This document shows, in pieces, positions 9,408 to 20,254 of a stretch of 64,000 bases of DNA. The first letter of the stretch is position 1. Each line of letters starts with the position of its first letter. The translations under genes and the position numbers were made by a program. Source of the DNA: Candidatus Mediterraneibacter stercoripullorum (GTDB lineage: Bacteria > Bacillota > Clostridia > Lachnospirales > Lachnospiraceae). The notes below the pieces were generated by a model that did no database searches, was not told the DNA's origin, and saw only the letters and a list, made by a program, of their open reading frames with translations. The stretch lies in contig DXCZ01000012.1 of assembly GCA_019115765.1 (NCBI GenBank), forward strand, positions 1 to 64,000, in the 5' to 3' direction.

Positions 9408-10283
9408 TTACCTGCTCTTTTTCAGCAGTTCCTTCAGATCATCCACCGAATAGTTATATGCCGTGTTGCAGAAATGGCATTTCACTTCGATATTTTTCCC
9501 ATCATCGATCATAGACTGGATCTCTTTCTTTCCGATGCTGATGATAGCCTTCTCGATACGCTCCTTGGAGCAGTTGCAGCAGAATCTGGCCGGAAGGGTA
9601 TCCGTGAACTCCACATCAAGCCCCTCCAGAACGTGTTCCAGCATTTCCTCCGGTGTATGTCCGTTATCCAGCATCGTTGTCACTGACTGTATATGCTTGA
9701 TATTTTCTTCCAGTCTATTCAGCACCTTGTCCTCAATAAACGGCATGACCTGAACGATAAATCCGCCCGCACATCTGACCGTATTATCCTTCTCCATGAG
9801 AACGCCAAGTCCTACAGAAGACGGGACCTGTTCCGATGTGGCAAAATAATAGGTCAGATCCTCCGCGATCTCCCCGGTCTGGAGGATCGTCTGCCCGGAA
9901 TAGGGCTCCTTCAGTCCCATATCCTTGATCACGGTCATGACGCCCTGTCCAAGGGCGCCTCCCACATCCAGCTTGCCGTTCTTCGGCGGCAGCATCACAT
10001 CAGGATTGTGTACATACCCTTTGACATTTCCCTGGCTGTCCGCTGTCACAGTCAGACCGCCGATAGAACCGCTGCACTTGATCTGGATCGTCAGCACATC
10101 CTCCGGGTTCTTCATCATACTGCCCATCATCACCCCTCCGGTGAGGAGACGTCCCAGAGCCGCTGTCGCCACCGGGCTGGTGTTATGACGCTGTCTGGCC
10201 TCCTCCACCAGCTCTGTTGTAACCGCCGCAAAAGCCCGGATCTGGGTATTGGCGGCAGATGCTCTTACAATATAGTCTTTCAT
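9408..10283 (-). CDS. hslO: Hsp33 redox-regulated chaperone
   Basis: MKDYIVRASAANTQIRAFA...; C-terminal FCCNC...CHFC zinc cysteines. Confidence 0.95.
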   Translation of the reverse strand: MKDYIVRASAANTQIRAFAAVTTELVEEARQRHNTSPVATAALGRLLTGGVMMGSMMKNPEDVLTIQIKCSGSIGGLTVTADSQGNVKGYVHNPDVMLPPKNGKLDVGGALGQGVMTVIKDMGLKEPYSGQTILQTGEIAEDLTYYFATSEQVPSSVGLGVLMEKDNTVRCAGGFIVQVMPFIEDKVLNRLEENIKHIQSVTTMLDNGHTPEEMLEHVLEGLDVEFTDTLPARFCCNCSKERIEKAIISIGKKEIQSMIDDGKNIEVKCHFCNTAYNYSVDDLKELLKKSR

Positions 10284-10382
10284 TTTGTCTGTTCTCCTTC
10301 TTCTATAAAATTTCCATCGCATGCTATCTGTTTTCTTCAGATCTTCTCATATTGTTATCCAGTTTTCTATCTTCTGAAATAT

Positions 10383-11258
10383 TTATCTTCTTGATTTTCC
10401 GTGTTCTCTGGCTACCATATAGATCCGTTCGCTTTCTTCCGTGGGCGCGCTCCTTGTAAACGCGTCGTATTCTGCTACAAACTCCAGTCCGGCGCGGTCC
10501 AGCAGTCCGCGCATCTCTGCTGCAGTATACCCTCTCTGGAAATGAGTCTCAATATACTTCCGGTAAAGCTTTCCGTTTCCATAGAGCTCTCCATCCGTAC
10601 CCCTGTCATCCTCCTCATTCTGATGACCGGTAAGGCCAGCGGGGACCTCCGGTCCCTGCTCGTCCAGCGCTCCCTCTTGTATAAACAGCGTAAGATCATA
10701 TTCATTGATCCGCTCATCCTCATAATAGCAGTTGTCCCAGATGAAACTGCAGACTCCTCTGTCCTCGGCGATTGTACTGTCGCCGATCACATCTCTGTAT
10801 TTGTGAACTGTATTAAAATCAAATATAAATATTCCACCCGGATCCAGATAATTATTCACCAGCCGGAATACCTGAGCCAGGTCATCCGGATCCGTGATAT
10901 AATTGACGGAATCACAGACGCTGATTGCTGCCTTCACCGTTCCAAACAACTCGAACTCTCTCATATCCTGTTGCAGATAGAGGATATCATGGCCGGATCT
11001 TGCCTTCTTCTCGGAAGCGATCTCCAACATGTCCGCAGAACTGTCCACTCCGATCATGTCATACCCGTATCCTGCCAGTATCTCTGTCATGGAACCGGTG
11101 CCGCAGCCCAGCTCTACAACGATACCCTCCCCGATGCCGTACTCTTCCAGAAGGCTGCAGATATAGTCGCCCCATTCCTCGTAAGGTACATTGTCCATAA
11201 ATATGTCATATACACGGGCAAAATTTCCGTAGATGCCCTCATTGCTGTCATGGATCAT
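10383..11258 (-). CDS. class I SAM-dependent methyltransferase
   Basis: 291 aa; VVELGCGTGSMTEILAGYGYDMIGVDSSADML motif. Confidence 0.85.
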   Translation of the reverse strand: MIHDSNEGIYGNFARVYDIFMDNVPYEEWGDYICSLLEEYGIGEGIVVELGCGTGSMTEILAGYGYDMIGVDSSADMLEIASEKKARSGHDILYLQQDMREFELFGTVKAAISVCDSVNYITDPDDLAQVFRLVNNYLDPGGIFIFDFNTVHKYRDVIGDSTIAEDRGVCSFIWDNCYYEDERINEYDLTLFIQEGALDEQGPEVPAGLTGHQNEEDDRGTDGELYGNGKLYRKYIETHFQRGYTAAEMRGLLDRAGLEFVAEYDAFTRSAPTEESERIYMVAREHGKSRR

Positions 11259-11314
11259 ATTGTATTTCCTTCCTGTTTTTCTACATTATTTTTAAGCGTT
11301 TTGTCTTATTCCTC

Positions 11315-12799
11315 TTACAGCCGTCCCAGCACATCCGCCAGAAGCCGGTAGAATCTCTCAAAGGAATCCAGATGCAGATGCTCGTCCGGCGTATGGCAGT
11401 CATAAATGGACGGTCCCACGGCAATGGCGTCCATACCCGGTATAGCATCGCAGAACAGGCCGCACTCCAGGCCTGCATGGATAGCTTCGATCTTCAGCTC
11501 TTCTCCGGTCATCTCCCGGTAACTGTCCTGGAATATCTGCCGTATCTTCGACTCTTCCCGGTAAGCCCAGCCCGGATACTCTCCTCTGTATGATATGGCA
11601 AATCCAAAAGTCTCCGCCAGAAGGCCCAGCCGTTCCTTCATTTCTTCCTGCAGAGATGCTACAGAGGATCTGGGGGAGAACACGATCCGAAGCTCTCCTT
11701 CATCCGCCCTTGTCACTCCCAGATTCGTGGAGGTTACTACAAAGCCGTCCATCTTCACATTCCGTCTCTGGATCCCGTTGGGCGCCAGATAGATCATATG
11801 GACAAAAGCTTCCCCGTCCGCAGCGGGCACCGCAGATGCTGTTGCGTCCTTCTCCACATCGATCCGGCAGGTAAATCCCGGCTCGAAGGGAGTGATCTCC
11901 TCTGCAAATGTACCAGCCATACGGCGGGCCAGTTCTTCCGCCTCCGCCGCGCCGCCTGCCTGGCTTCCGTCATGATCTCCATTATCCGCCTCGTTCTCAT
12001 AGATCAGGGATGCCTGGCACTCTCTGGGGATGGCGTTGTCTTTGTTTCCGCCCGAGAAACTTACCAGTTTACCTCCTGTCTGTTTCATCAGCTGATAAAC
12101 CAGACGTGCCATAAGCTGGTTGGCGTTCTGACGCTCCTTGTCGATATCCGATCCGGAGTGGCCTCCGAGAAGCCCTTCGATGGTGACCGTCACAAGCGTT
12201 CCTTCCGCCTGCTCTCTTCGGACCGGTCTGGTACAGTCGATCCTCAGGCCGCCCGCGCAGCTGACGGTGGCGATTCCTTCCTCCTCGGAATCCAGATTGA
12301 TCATAGTCCTCGCCCGGATCATCGACTTGTCCAGCGCCTTTGCGCCGTTCAGTCCCACTTCCTCCTCCGTTGTAAATACGCACTCCAGCGGAGGATGAAC
12401 CAGAGAATCATCGTCCAGCACCGCCAGCATCAGCGCCACAGCGGCTCCGTTGTCCGCGCCCAGGGTAGTTCCTTTTGCCCGGAGGATACCGTCCCTCACT
12501 TCCAGATTGATCCCTTCATTTTCAAAATCATGCTCTACACCGGAGAGTTTCTCACATACCATATCCATGTGTCCCTGGAGCATTACCGCCGGATGATCCT
12601 CCATGCCGCGGCTTCCCGGCTCCCGGATGATAACGTTAAGCGCCTCATCCTGATATACCTCGAGATTTCTCTCTGAGGCAAACTTTACCAGATAATCACT
12701 GATTCCTTTCTCGTTGCCTGATCCCCTTGGGATAGCGCTGATCTCCTCAAAATAATGAAATAATTTCTCCGGTTTATATCCTTTAATAATGTAGTCCAT
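11315..12799 (-). CDS. pepD: aminoacyl-histidine dipeptidase (M20 family, PepD)
   Basis: 494 aa; LQGHMDMVCEK, TLGADNGAAVALMLA, FTTEEEVGLNGA motifs. Confidence 0.92.
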   Translation of the reverse strand: MDYIIKGYKPEKLFHYFEEISAIPRGSGNEKGISDYLVKFASERNLEVYQDEALNVIIREPGSRGMEDHPAVMLQGHMDMVCEKLSGVEHDFENEGINLEVRDGILRAKGTTLGADNGAAVALMLAVLDDDSLVHPPLECVFTTEEEVGLNGAKALDKSMIRARTMINLDSEEEGIATVSCAGGLRIDCTRPVRREQAEGTLVTVTIEGLLGGHSGSDIDKERQNANQLMARLVYQLMKQTGGKLVSFSGGNKDNAIPRECQASLIYENEADNGDHDGSQAGGAAEAEELARRMAGTFAEEITPFEPGFTCRIDVEKDATASAVPAADGEAFVHMIYLAPNGIQRRNVKMDGFVVTSTNLGVTRADEGELRIVFSPRSSVASLQEEMKERLGLLAETFGFAISYRGEYPGWAYREESKIRQIFQDSYREMTGEELKIEAIHAGLECGLFCDAIPGMDAIAVGPSIYDCHTPDEHLHLDSFERFYRLLADVLGRL

Positions 12800-12957
12800 T
12801 GTACTTACCTTCCATTTCCGTCAGTTTTTCTCCACAGAAAAGTATACCGTTTTTTCCACACAGAAACAAGACAAAAGCTGACTTTTCCCTTGACACTGCC
12901 AACGACAGAGGATAAAATAAAATCTGTTGAGATCATATTACTTAATTTAAACTATTT

Positions 12958-13115
12958 TCGGTAGGTGAGGTTACCGCAGGGATCAGGTTTACCCCGAAGA
13001 TTGCTGCCGCGAGATTGTGGAGACACAAAGTGATGGTCAGCAGGCTGTGTCGTCAAGGCACAACCTAATGCAATTGATACGCCCTGCGATGCTAAAGCTT
13101 GAACGATGTACGCCG
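12958..13115 (+). ncRNA. M-box (ykoK leader) Mg2+ riboswitch
   Basis: GTAGGTGAGGttaccgcaggga...GCTGCCGC...GCCCTGCGATGCTAAAGCTTGAACGATG matches M-box conserved elements by eye; located upstream of mgtE. Confidence 0.85.
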
Positions 13116-13145
13116 GTCATATCCCGTAACGGGATATGTATTTTG

Positions 13146-13183
13146 CTCCGTCATTGTTCGCGAACAGACGGAGTTGTTTTTTG
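13146..13183 (+). terminator. riboswitch expression-platform terminator
   Basis: CTCCGTCattgttcgcgaacaGACGGAGttgtttttt. Confidence 0.75.
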
Positions 13184-13306
13184 TATTAACGTAAACTATT
13201 TTATGTATTCAGAAAGAAAAAGGAGGTGAGGTTATGGACTCTGGCGCCAGTTGTCACTTGTGCGGCTTAATTACAAAAAACAGAATAGAGAGAGGGATAT
13301 ATTATC

Positions 13307-14638
13307 ATGGACAAAGAGATTTTTATCAAACTCCTCCAGCAGCGTCAGTTCAAAGCTGTGAGGAGCATTCTGGATGTAATGAACGAAGTGGACATAGCCT
13401 CACTGCTCTCCGAACTGGAAGATAAAGAGCTGGCTCTCGCCTTCCGGCTGATCCCGAAGGATAAGGCTGCAGAAGTGTTTGCCAATATGGATTCCTCCAT
13501 GCAAAGTTATCTGGTAGAAGTATTCACAGAGAAAGAGCTGAAGGAACTGCTGGATGATCTGTACATGGACGACACCGTAGACATTCTGGAGGAGCTTCCG
13601 GCCAATCTGGTCAGCAGGATCCTGGACAACGTTTCCGCTGCAGACCGTGTTAAGATCAACGAACTCCTGAACTACCCTGATGACAGCGCAGGAAGCATCA
13701 TGACCACCGAGTATGTAGACCTGAGGAAGAACATGACTGTAGCGCGGGCTATGGCTCATATCAAAGAGACAGGAATACACAAGGAGACCATTTACACCTG
13801 TTATGTCACGGAACGCCGAAAACTGATCGGTACAGTCTCCGCCAAGGAGCTGATGACAGAAGACGACGATACGCTGATCGAAGATCTGATGGAGACAGAG
13901 ATCATTTACGTACGTACTCATACAGATAAAGAAGATGTAGCAAAACTCTTCCGAAAATATGACCTGATCGCCCTTCCTGTACTGGACGAAGGAGATCTGC
14001 TGGTAGGTATCGTCACATTTGACGATGCCATGGATGTCATGGTGGAAGAGGCAACCGAAGATATTACAAAGATGGCAGCTATCAACCCAAGCGAAAAGGG
14101 CTATTTCGCTACCTCTGTATTTACCCACGCAAAAAACAGGATTCCCTGGCTGATCGTGCTGATGTTCGCCTCTATTGTAACAGGAAGCATTATCACAAAA
14201 TATGAAGATGCCTTCGCGGCGATCCCGATCCTTGTATCATTCATTCCAATGTTGATGAGTACAGGCGGTAACTGCGGTTCCCAGAGTTCTACTCTGACAA
14301 TCCGGGGGATCGCTCTGGGCGAGATCAAAGGGCGGGACGTCTTCCGGGTGATCTTCAAGGAATGGCGCATTGCCATCGTGGTCGGTATTGTCCTGGCAGT
14401 AGCCAACGGCCTGAGGATCCTGATCCAGTACAAGGATCCGGCTCTGGCCCTGGTGATTGCGGTTTCACTTGTATTTATCATCATGATCGCGAAGATCATC
14501 GGATGCCTGCTGCCGCTGGCTGCCACTGCGATCCATCTGGATCCGGCGATCATGGCATCACCATTGATCTCGACACTGCTGGACACATTTTCCATATTGA
14601 TCTTCTTCAATGTGGCTACGATGATGTTTAATCTGTAA
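13307..14638 (+). CDS. mgtE: magnesium transporter MgtE
   Basis: 443 aa; MgtE N domain, CBS pair, TM domain with STGGNCGSQSSTL. Confidence 0.95.
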   Translation: MDKEIFIKLLQQRQFKAVRSILDVMNEVDIASLLSELEDKELALAFRLIPKDKAAEVFANMDSSMQSYLVEVFTEKELKELLDDLYMDDTVDILEELPANLVSRILDNVSAADRVKINELLNYPDDSAGSIMTTEYVDLRKNMTVARAMAHIKETGIHKETIYTCYVTERRKLIGTVSAKELMTEDDDTLIEDLMETEIIYVRTHTDKEDVAKLFRKYDLIALPVLDEGDLLVGIVTFDDAMDVMVEEATEDITKMAAINPSEKGYFATSVFTHAKNRIPWLIVLMFASIVTGSIITKYEDAFAAIPILVSFIPMLMSTGGNCGSQSSTLTIRGIALGEIKGRDVFRVIFKEWRIAIVVGIVLAVANGLRILIQYKDPALALVIAVSLVFIIMIAKIIGCLLPLAATAIHLDPAIMASPLISTLLDTFSILIFFNVATMMFNL

Positions 14639-14662
14639 GAACCGGATATTTATTCAAAAAGC

Positions 14663-14710
14663 ATCCCGGAAAGAGAGCACTTTACCTATCTCTTTCCGGG
14701 ATATTTTTAT
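14663..14710 (+). terminator. Rho-independent terminator of mgtE
   Basis: ATCCCGGAAAGAGA...TCTCTTTCCGGGATattttta. Confidence 0.85.
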
Positions 14711-14793
14711 CATATCGTTCTATTTTTCATACAAGCCAGGGGCGCCGCCGGGAAACACACGGGCGGTCACCTCAGATTCATGGTTCTGATCGT

Positions 14794-15735
14794 TCATACC
14801 AGGTTCGCTGCTCCGATGATCCCCGCGTCATTTCCAAGCACAGAAACAACGATATCTGCAACCTCTCCGTAAGGATTACCGAAGCACATGTTTTTCACCA
14901 TTTCAGTCAGCGGCACTGTCAGGTTATCCCGCTGGGCTGCAACGCCTCCGCCCAGGATCACCTTTTCCGGCCGGAAGATATTGATCACATTTGCAATACC
15001 GCAGGCAAGATAGCTTTCATACTCATCTATTACTCTTCTGCCTGCCTCGTCCCCCATCTGAGCTGCGTCAAACGGGATCTTTCCGTTCATTTTTCCGCCA
15101 GCTTCATCACAAAGTTTCCTCAGGGCAGACTCTGGACTCTTTTCCATTTCTTCTGTTGCCATGCGGATCAGCGCAGACGCAGAGCAGTACGCTTCCATAC
15201 ATCCGCTTCGGCCACATGTACATGTCTCACCGCCAGCTGCGATCACCATGTGGCCGATCTCACAGCCGCCCCTCACCGGACCGTGGAAAATATGTCCATC
15301 AATGATGACACCTCCGCCTACACCCGTTCCAAGTGTAAGGAGCACTGCACTCCTGGCCCCCTGTGCCGCTCCGGCACACACTTCTCCCAGAGCCGCTGCA
15401 TCCGCATCATTAGCCATGGAAATAGGAAGAGGGAGCAACTTTTCCATTTCTTCCGCAAAAGGAACATTTTCCCATCCAAAATTATTGGAATAGAGAATTA
15501 CCCGTCCTGTATCATCCAGCATACCCGGAGTACCCACTCCGATACCTGTACACTCCTCCAGCGCAACACCGGCTTTTTCTGTCAGATCACGGACCGCCTG
15601 CGCTGTCTTCTTTATCATATCCTGATATGGAATATCCAGTTCTGTCGGGATCACATGTCTGGCAACAATACGGTTGTCATCATCTACCAGCCCCAGCTTA
15701 AAGGACATTCCTCCCATATCAATACCAATTCTCAT
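14794..15735 (-). CDS. glk: ROK family glucokinase
   Basis: MRIGIDMGGMSFKLGLVD; CTCGRSGCMEAYCS zinc motif; LGTGVGGGVIIDG. Confidence 0.88.
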   Translation of the reverse strand: MRIGIDMGGMSFKLGLVDDDNRIVARHVIPTELDIPYQDMIKKTAQAVRDLTEKAGVALEECTGIGVGTPGMLDDTGRVILYSNNFGWENVPFAEEMEKLLPLPISMANDADAAALGEVCAGAAQGARSAVLLTLGTGVGGGVIIDGHIFHGPVRGGCEIGHMVIAAGGETCTCGRSGCMEAYCSASALIRMATEEMEKSPESALRKLCDEAGGKMNGKIPFDAAQMGDEAGRRVIDEYESYLACGIANVINIFRPEKVILGGGVAAQRDNLTVPLTEMVKNMCFGNPYGEVADIVVSVLGNDAGIIGAANLV

Positions 15736-15754
15736 TGCATTATCCCCCTTGTTT

Positions 15755-16729
15755 TTACCTGTCAGCCTGATCTTTCCCATCAGTTCCTTCTGCGGAACAG
15801 ATCAGCTGCATGCTGCCTTCCAGGCAGATATCTCCATATCCACAAGGCAGGATAAAATGATCTCCCTTTTCTACAGGAACTCCATTGAGGGTTCCGCTGC
15901 CGTTTACAACAGTGGCAAGGAGATATCCCGGCTGTTCCGGAATCTCCGCTTTTCCATCTACAGACAGACGGTAAACGTTATAATACTTACAGCTGTACAG
16001 CTCATTTAACTTGTTGGTTTCCATTCCATCTGTATGGCTTACACACTTTTCGCTGTCCTCGGCCGGAACCGCGATCACATCAATGCTCTGCTGGACATGA
16101 AGCTGCCTCGGCTTACCATTGGACAGTCTGTCATAGTCATATACCCGGTATGTGATGTCACTGTTCTGCTGTGTTTCCAGAAGCATGATGCCTCCTTTGA
16201 TCGCATGAACAGTACCGGGATTGATCTGTATGAAATCTCCTTTTTTCACAGGAACGGTCCTGATAAACTCATTCCACCGCCCCTCTCTGATCATAGACTC
16301 CAGCTCTTCTCTGGATCCTGCATTGTGTCCGATCACCAGACATGCGTCTTCCGGACAGTCCAGAATATACCAGCACTCAGTCTTTCCAAGTGATCCATTC
16401 TCGTGTTCTGCTGCATATGTATCATCCGGATGCACCTGAATGCTCAGATCAGACTTGGCGTCAATGATCTTGATCAGAAGAGGGAACACATGGTTTGCTG
16501 TATATTCCCCGCTCTTTCCAAACATTTCCGGATGCTCTCTCCACAGCTGGGACAGATGCATTCCTGTATATGTTCCATTCTTCACTTCGCAGTCTCCGTT
16601 CTGGTGAGCTGCTATTCCCCAGCATTCACCGATATCGTCACCTTCCACCTCATAACCATACTTCTCTCTCAGTCCTGTACCTCCCCAGATATTGTGTTTG
16701 AATACAGGATTCAAAAAAATAGCTTCCAT
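15755..16729 (-). CDS. manA: mannose-6-phosphate isomerase, class I
   Basis: 324 aa; PLLIKIIDAKSDLSIQVHPDD; INPGTVHAIKGGIMLLETQQNSDITYRVYDYDR. Confidence 0.93.
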   Translation of the reverse strand: MEAIFLNPVFKHNIWGGTGLREKYGYEVEGDDIGECWGIAAHQNGDCEVKNGTYTGMHLSQLWREHPEMFGKSGEYTANHVFPLLIKIIDAKSDLSIQVHPDDTYAAEHENGSLGKTECWYILDCPEDACLVIGHNAGSREELESMIREGRWNEFIRTVPVKKGDFIQINPGTVHAIKGGIMLLETQQNSDITYRVYDYDRLSNGKPRQLHVQQSIDVIAVPAEDSEKCVSHTDGMETNKLNELYSCKYYNVYRLSVDGKAEIPEQPGYLLATVVNGSGTLNGVPVEKGDHFILPCGYGDICLEGSMQLICSAEGTDGKDQADR

Positions 16730-16920
16730 CTACATGGCCTCCTTCAACCTTACTAAATCAAATAATAGTTTGAAATATTTCATATGTCAATATGCGAAAT
16801 AATTTATATGATGTTCTGCTACTGTTGGATCGTTCCCGGATGCCAGCCATAAAGGAATTGTGTCAGTGCCGAATAAGATCCAGTGGCATAATAGCAGACT
16901 AATGCCGGGCCCAATACGCA

Positions 16921-16968
16921 AAAAAAGCATCGTGAAAGCTACAAAATTCTTTCTATCGATGCTTTTTT
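16921..16968 (-). terminator. terminator downstream of ilvE
   Basis: AAAAAAGCATCG...CGATGCTTTTTT inverted repeat. Confidence 0.65.
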
Positions 16969-17042
16969 ATAATATTTCAAAAGATTATCATTTTTCAGAT
17001 CATCTTCTCAAATCTTCCGAGTTTCCCGACACTTACTCCTTT

Positions 17043-18068
17043 TTACTCGATCACCTTGATCCATCCTTCCGGAGCCTCGATGTGTCCCATCTGGATACCT
17101 GTCAGAGTATCGTACAGTTTCTGGATTGTCGGTCCCATCTTCTCCATTCCGCTCGGGAAGCAGATCTCCTCGCCATGATTTACAACCTTTCCTACCGGAG
17201 AGATAACAGCTGCAGTACCGCAGAGTCCACATTCAGCGAAGTCTTTTACTTCGTCAAAGTATACGTCTCTCTCTTCTACTTCCAATCCAAGATAATGCTC
17301 TGCAACGTACATCAGAGATCTTCTTGTGATAGACGGAAGGATCGTTGTAGAATGCGGTGTAACAATCTTGTTGTCCTTTGTAACAAACAGGAAGTTTGCT
17401 CCGCCGGTCTCCTCTACTTTTGTCCTTGTAGCGGAATCGAGATACATATTCTCATCAAATCCGTTCTTATGAGCTGTCACGATCGCATGCAGGCTCATTG
17501 CGTAATTAAGTCCGGCTTTGATATGACCTGTTCCATGCGGCGCAGCACGGTCGAAATCAGATACACAGATGGTGATCGGCTTTACGCCGCCCTTGAAGTA
17601 GGGTCCTACCGGTGTAGTAAATACGCGGAACTGATATTCATCTGCAGGCTTCACTCCGATAACCGGATTAATGCCGAACATATAAGGTCTGATATAAAGT
17701 GTTGCTCCTGATCCATAAGGCGGAACATATGCAGCATTTGCCTTTACAGTCTGGACGATAGCGTCCACGAAACGATCCTCGGGAAATGGCGGCATCTCAA
17801 GGCGTTTTGCAGAATCTACCATACGAGAGGCATTCAGATCCGGACGGAATGTCACAATATGTCCGTCCTCTGTTGTATATGCTTTCATTCCCTCAAACAC
17901 TGTCTGTGCATACTGCAGGACCCCGGCACATTCATTCATTACGATGTTCGGGTCGTCGATCAGCGCTCCATCATCCCATTTGCCGTCTTTAAAATTAGCT
18001 ACATATCTCTTGTCTGTAGGTATATAGCCGAACCCAAGGTTCTCCCAGTCAATATTTTTCTTCTCCAT
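17043..18068 (-). CDS. ilvE: branched-chain amino acid aminotransferase
   Basis: MEKKNIDWENLGFGYIPTDKRYVANFKDGKWDDG...; EETGGANFLFVTKDNKIVTP. Confidence 0.94.
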   Translation of the reverse strand: MEKKNIDWENLGFGYIPTDKRYVANFKDGKWDDGALIDDPNIVMNECAGVLQYAQTVFEGMKAYTTEDGHIVTFRPDLNASRMVDSAKRLEMPPFPEDRFVDAIVQTVKANAAYVPPYGSGATLYIRPYMFGINPVIGVKPADEYQFRVFTTPVGPYFKGGVKPITICVSDFDRAAPHGTGHIKAGLNYAMSLHAIVTAHKNGFDENMYLDSATRTKVEETGGANFLFVTKDNKIVTPHSTTILPSITRRSLMYVAEHYLGLEVEERDVYFDEVKDFAECGLCGTAAVISPVGKVVNHGEEICFPSGMEKMGPTIQKLYDTLTGIQMGHIEAPEGWIKVIE

Positions 18069-18252
18069 CGTAAAATCCTCCATTCCTCTGCACGATGCAG
18101 ACCGTCAAACTTCACACTGTCCAGCCATGCAACACTCCATAACTATCTATAAAAACTGTATGTCTGAACCGTTTTCATCTTTTACGTTGTCATTATAATA
18201 CGTTAGTTAAGAAAAATCAAGAGTGCGCTCTGTTTTTTTGTGTGCTCCGCTT

Positions 18253-18678
18253 TTATTCAGCCTGCTCCGACAATCCTTTCATCACATCAGAAAATTCCTT
18301 CATCTCCCGGTCGATCAATACCGGTCTGCCATCCTTCTTAAGGAAGCAATGAGTAGTGGTCCCGTATGCGCTCAGCACGCCATCTTCTGACAGATTGTAA
18401 ATATCATACCGGAGAGTAAACTTCACCCTTCCTAATTCCTGCAGAGAAACAATGATCTTCACCTCATCATCAAACTTTATACTTTTCTTATACTCACACT
18501 CTGCATGGAGCACCGGACTGATATACCCCATCTCCTCAAACCGCCTGTACGGGAAACCAATCTGATCCAGCAGATCGATCCTGGCCTCCTCCATCCAGCG
18601 AATGTAATTAGAATGATGGATAATCCCCATCTGATCAGTCTCATAATACTTTGCTTTTCTTGTATACGGCTTCATCAT
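18253..18678 (-). CDS. acyl-CoA thioesterase, YbgC/FcbC-like hot-dog fold
   Basis: 141 aa; YYETDQMGIIHHSNYIRWMEEARIDLLDQIG. Confidence 0.88.
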   Translation of the reverse strand: MMKPYTRKAKYYETDQMGIIHHSNYIRWMEEARIDLLDQIGFPYRRFEEMGYISPVLHAECEYKKSIKFDDEVKIIVSLQELGRVKFTLRYDIYNLSEDGVLSAYGTTTHCFLKKDGRPVLIDREMKEFSDVMKGLSEQAE

Positions 18679-18766
18679 TTTCTCCTTTCCATCGAATATT
18701 TTTCAGAATATTCAGAAAACGCTACCAAAAAGTACCTGTCCCCTTTTTCCGGCATTTTCAGAAAAT

Positions 18767-20131
18767 TCAGATAAATCCCACCACATCATTAATATTCTTC
18801 ACTCCCACCAGCCGGATTCCTTTCACGCCCTTTACCATCTTCAGGCAGACTTCCGGCAGGATGCATGTCTCGAATCCCAGTTTTCTAGCCTCGGCCACAC
18901 GCTGTTCAGGCATGTTGACGGCGCGGACCTCGCCGCTGAGTCCTACTTCGCCGAATACGATCATCTTCTCGTCTATCGGACGATTGCGGAAGCTGGAGAT
19001 GACAGCCATGACGATGCCAAGGTCGATGGCTGGTTCGTTGATACGTATACCTCCGGCAATGTTGACGTAGGCGTCGCAGTTGGACAGGGCCATCCCCAGC
19101 CGTTTCTCCAGCACGGCCATGAGCAGGTTCACCCGATTGTAGTCTGTTCCCGCAGCAGTACGCCGGGGCATACCGAAGTTACTCCGGCATACCAGCGCCT
19201 GGATCTCCAGCAGGATCGGCCGGGTTCCCTCCATGGAGCAGGCCACAACAGACCCCGAGGCGTTCTCCGGCTTTCCGCTGAGCATATATTCGGAAGGATT
19301 CTCCACCTCCGCCAGCCCATCCTGGCGCATCTCAAAGACACCGATCTCATTGGTGGATCCGAAACGGTTCTTCACTGCCCGCAGGATCCGGTAGGACGCA
19401 TGCCGGTCTCCTTCAAAATAGAGCACCGTATCTACCATATGTTCCAGCACTCTTGGCCCTGCCACGGTTCCTTCCTTTGTCACATGGCCTACGATGAAAA
19501 TGGGGATGCACAATCCCTTTGCCAGCTGCATGAAGATATTAGTAGACTCCCGCACCTGGGACACGCTGCCCGGGGCGGAGGCCACTTCTTCGCTGTACAT
19601 AGTCTGGATAGAATCGATAATGACCAGCTCCGGCTTCTCCCGTTCGATCACTCCACGAATCAGATCCAGATTCGTCTCACACAGGAGGAGCAGATTGTGC
19701 GCGAATTGTCCCATCCTGTTTGCCCGCAGTCTGATCTGTGCCTGGGATTCCTCTCCGGAAATGTACAGGATCTTCTTCATCTCAGCCAGCCTCTGGCACA
19801 CCTGAAGCAGAAGGGTTGATTTACCAATTCCCGGATCTCCTCCCACCAGCACAAGAGAGCCTGGCACGATCCCGCCACCGAGCACCCGGTCCAGCTCTCC
19901 GATGCCGGTCCTGCATCTCTCATCATCATCGGCTTCCACCTCCGCCAGCGGGATCACTTTCGCCTCACGCACAGAACGGGCGGAGACCGTAGTTCCCCGG
20001 GTGATCCCGCTTTCTGTCTTTTCCTCTACAAATGTATTCCACTCTTTGCACATAGGGCACTGCCCCAGCCATTTCGACTCCTCATGCCCGCAGTTCTGGC
20101 AGTAAAATACAGTCTTTTTCCCTTTCGCCAT
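18767..20131 (-). CDS. radA: DNA repair protein RadA
   Basis: N-terminal CQNCG..CPMC zinc finger; GGDPGIGKSTLLLQ; KNRFG motif. Confidence 0.96.
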   Translation of the reverse strand: MAKGKKTVFYCQNCGHEESKWLGQCPMCKEWNTFVEEKTESGITRGTTVSARSVREAKVIPLAEVEADDDERCRTGIGELDRVLGGGIVPGSLVLVGGDPGIGKSTLLLQVCQRLAEMKKILYISGEESQAQIRLRANRMGQFAHNLLLLCETNLDLIRGVIEREKPELVIIDSIQTMYSEEVASAPGSVSQVRESTNIFMQLAKGLCIPIFIVGHVTKEGTVAGPRVLEHMVDTVLYFEGDRHASYRILRAVKNRFGSTNEIGVFEMRQDGLAEVENPSEYMLSGKPENASGSVVACSMEGTRPILLEIQALVCRSNFGMPRRTAAGTDYNRVNLLMAVLEKRLGMALSNCDAYVNIAGGIRINEPAIDLGIVMAVISSFRNRPIDEKMIVFGEVGLSGEVRAVNMPEQRVAEARKLGFETCILPEVCLKMVKGVKGIRLVGVKNINDVVGFI

Positions 20132-20254
20132 AAATCCATCCTTTCACAATAAAGCAGATATTCCCGCTTCGGTTTTCCTCTTGATCAGGAACCCAAAAAC
20201 AGGGCAGACGCCTCACATCCACCCTGTATCGTTCCATTATTAAATTCCAGGCGG

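Noticed and set aside
18070-18240. T-box leader upstream of ilvE
   Set aside because: No AGGGTGG T-box core or specifier stem identified in the short upstream region.
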